A stretch of 64,000 bases of DNA. Origin: Chenggangzhangella methanolivorans (GTDB lineage: Bacteria; Pseudomonadota; Alphaproteobacteria; Rhizobiales; Methylopilaceae). The stretch covers positions 2,046,001-2,110,000 of the forward strand of contig NZ_CP081869.1 of the NCBI RefSeq assembly GCF_019797865.1, given 5' to 3'. Below the pieces are notes generated by a model, which was not told the DNA's origin, ran no database searches, and was given only the letters and a program-made list of their open reading frames with translations. Positions 63,758 to 64,000 of the stretch are shown here, piece by piece. Both the position numbers and the translations under genes were made by a program. Positions within the stretch are counted from its first letter, which is position 1; each line of letters begins with the position of its first letter.

Positions 63758-63768
63758 GGGAGGATCGG

Positions 63769-64000
63769 ATGAGACATTTCACAATCGCCCTCGGCCTCGT
63801 CGGAGTGCTCGCCGCAGGCGCGGCGTCGGCCGAACCGAAAACCTACCAGCTCCCGGACGAGACGGCAGAGTTCAAGCAAGGACCCGGCGTCGAGGCGGCG
63901 CAGGACAACTGCATGTCCTGCCATTCGGCCGACTACATCAACGCCCAGCCGCCAAAGAAGGGCCGCGCGTTTTGGGAGGCTGAAGTCACGAAGATGATCC
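63769..64000 (+). CDS. sorB: sulfite dehydrogenase cytochrome c subunit (SorB-like), cut by window edge
   Basis: The first 77 codons are present. A signal peptide (MRHFTIALGLVGVLAAGAAS) is followed by a single haem-binding site, CMSCH, in AAQDNCMSCHSADYINAQPP. GGGAGGAT precedes the ATG, 11 bases after the sorA stop. It accepts electrons from SorA and passes them to the respiratory chain. The C-terminus with the distal Met ligand is outside the window. Confidence 0.88.
   Translation, partial: MRHFTIALGLVGVLAAGAASAEPKTYQLPDETAEFKQGPGVEAAQDNCMSCHSADYINAQPPKKGRAFWEAEVTKMI

Noticed and set aside
1..64000. tRNA, rRNA, CRISPR or insertion sequences
   Set aside because: No tRNA cloverleaf pattern, spaced direct repeats or transposase motifs (DDE, HUH) were noticed on reading both strands. 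A dedicated search was not possible.

Overview
The window is 64 kb of GC-rich chromosomal (or large-replicon) DNA from an alphaproteobacterium, most likely of the order Hyphomicrobiales (Rhizobiales). This rests on the FixJ-type regulators, an HWE-family histidine kinase, an SOS box of the alphaproteobacterial GTTC-N7-GTTC type, Ohr, a SorAB-type sulfite dehydrogenase and DUF2252. Genus cannot be fixed from the sequence alone. No rRNA, tRNA, CRISPR array or complete insertion sequence was seen.

Layout. (1) 0-12.6 kb: a regulatory and catabolic block with an EmrAB-type exporter, an isochorismatase-like hydrolase, a PAS histidine kinase, a FixJ-type response regulator, a two-subunit molybdenum hydroxylase, an MFS exporter, a small repeat-containing exported protein, and a large MHS-family transporter fused to a histidine kinase. 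An inverted repeat, CATAC-N4-GTATG, recurs in the promoter regions of this block and may be the operator of the response regulator. (2) 12.7-16.3 kb: a short prokaryotic Argonaute operon whose partner carries an Mrr-type nuclease domain, a TIR domain and an APAZ domain. This is the most interesting system in the window and is very probably an anti-plasmid or anti-phage defence. (3) 16.5-29.2 kb: flavin oxidoreductase, Ohr, AraC, ECF sigma/anti-sigma, SDRs, LysR, GNAT, VOC, alpha/beta hydrolase and a DHA2 exporter, plus the remnant of a second DUF308/AraC pair. (4) 29.8-33.1 kb: a very large CheR'-PAS-kinase-REC-REC-LuxR hybrid, truncated at its 5' end. (5) 34.1-39.7 kb: ATP-dependent DNA ligase, NmrA/LysR pair and a LexA-controlled umuDC operon with a small leader gene. 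(6) 39.8-53.3 kb: a region dense in frameshifts with an SDR/PRISE gene, NTF2-like gene, SMP-30, SDR, RND pump, FabF, MATE, TetR, MaoC and DUF2252. (7) 53.8-64 kb: redox and envelope genes. These include a YedY-like molybdoprotein with its cytochrome b, exported repeat proteins, an HWE kinase with a receiver, a cytoplasmic sulfite oxidase, an ECF sigma/anti-sigma pair and the periplasmic sulfite dehydrogenase SorAB.

Quality warning. About 30 single-base-type frameshifts and three in-frame stops interrupt otherwise well-conserved genes, often in short homopolymers. They cluster at 0-1 kb, 11-15 kb, 39-53 kb and 57-59.5 kb, and are largely absent from 23-39 kb and 59.5-64 kb. Sequencing or assembly indels are the simplest explanation, although real gene decay is possible in the worst stretch (39.8-41.3 kb). 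Coordinates below span the reconstructed genes across these breaks.
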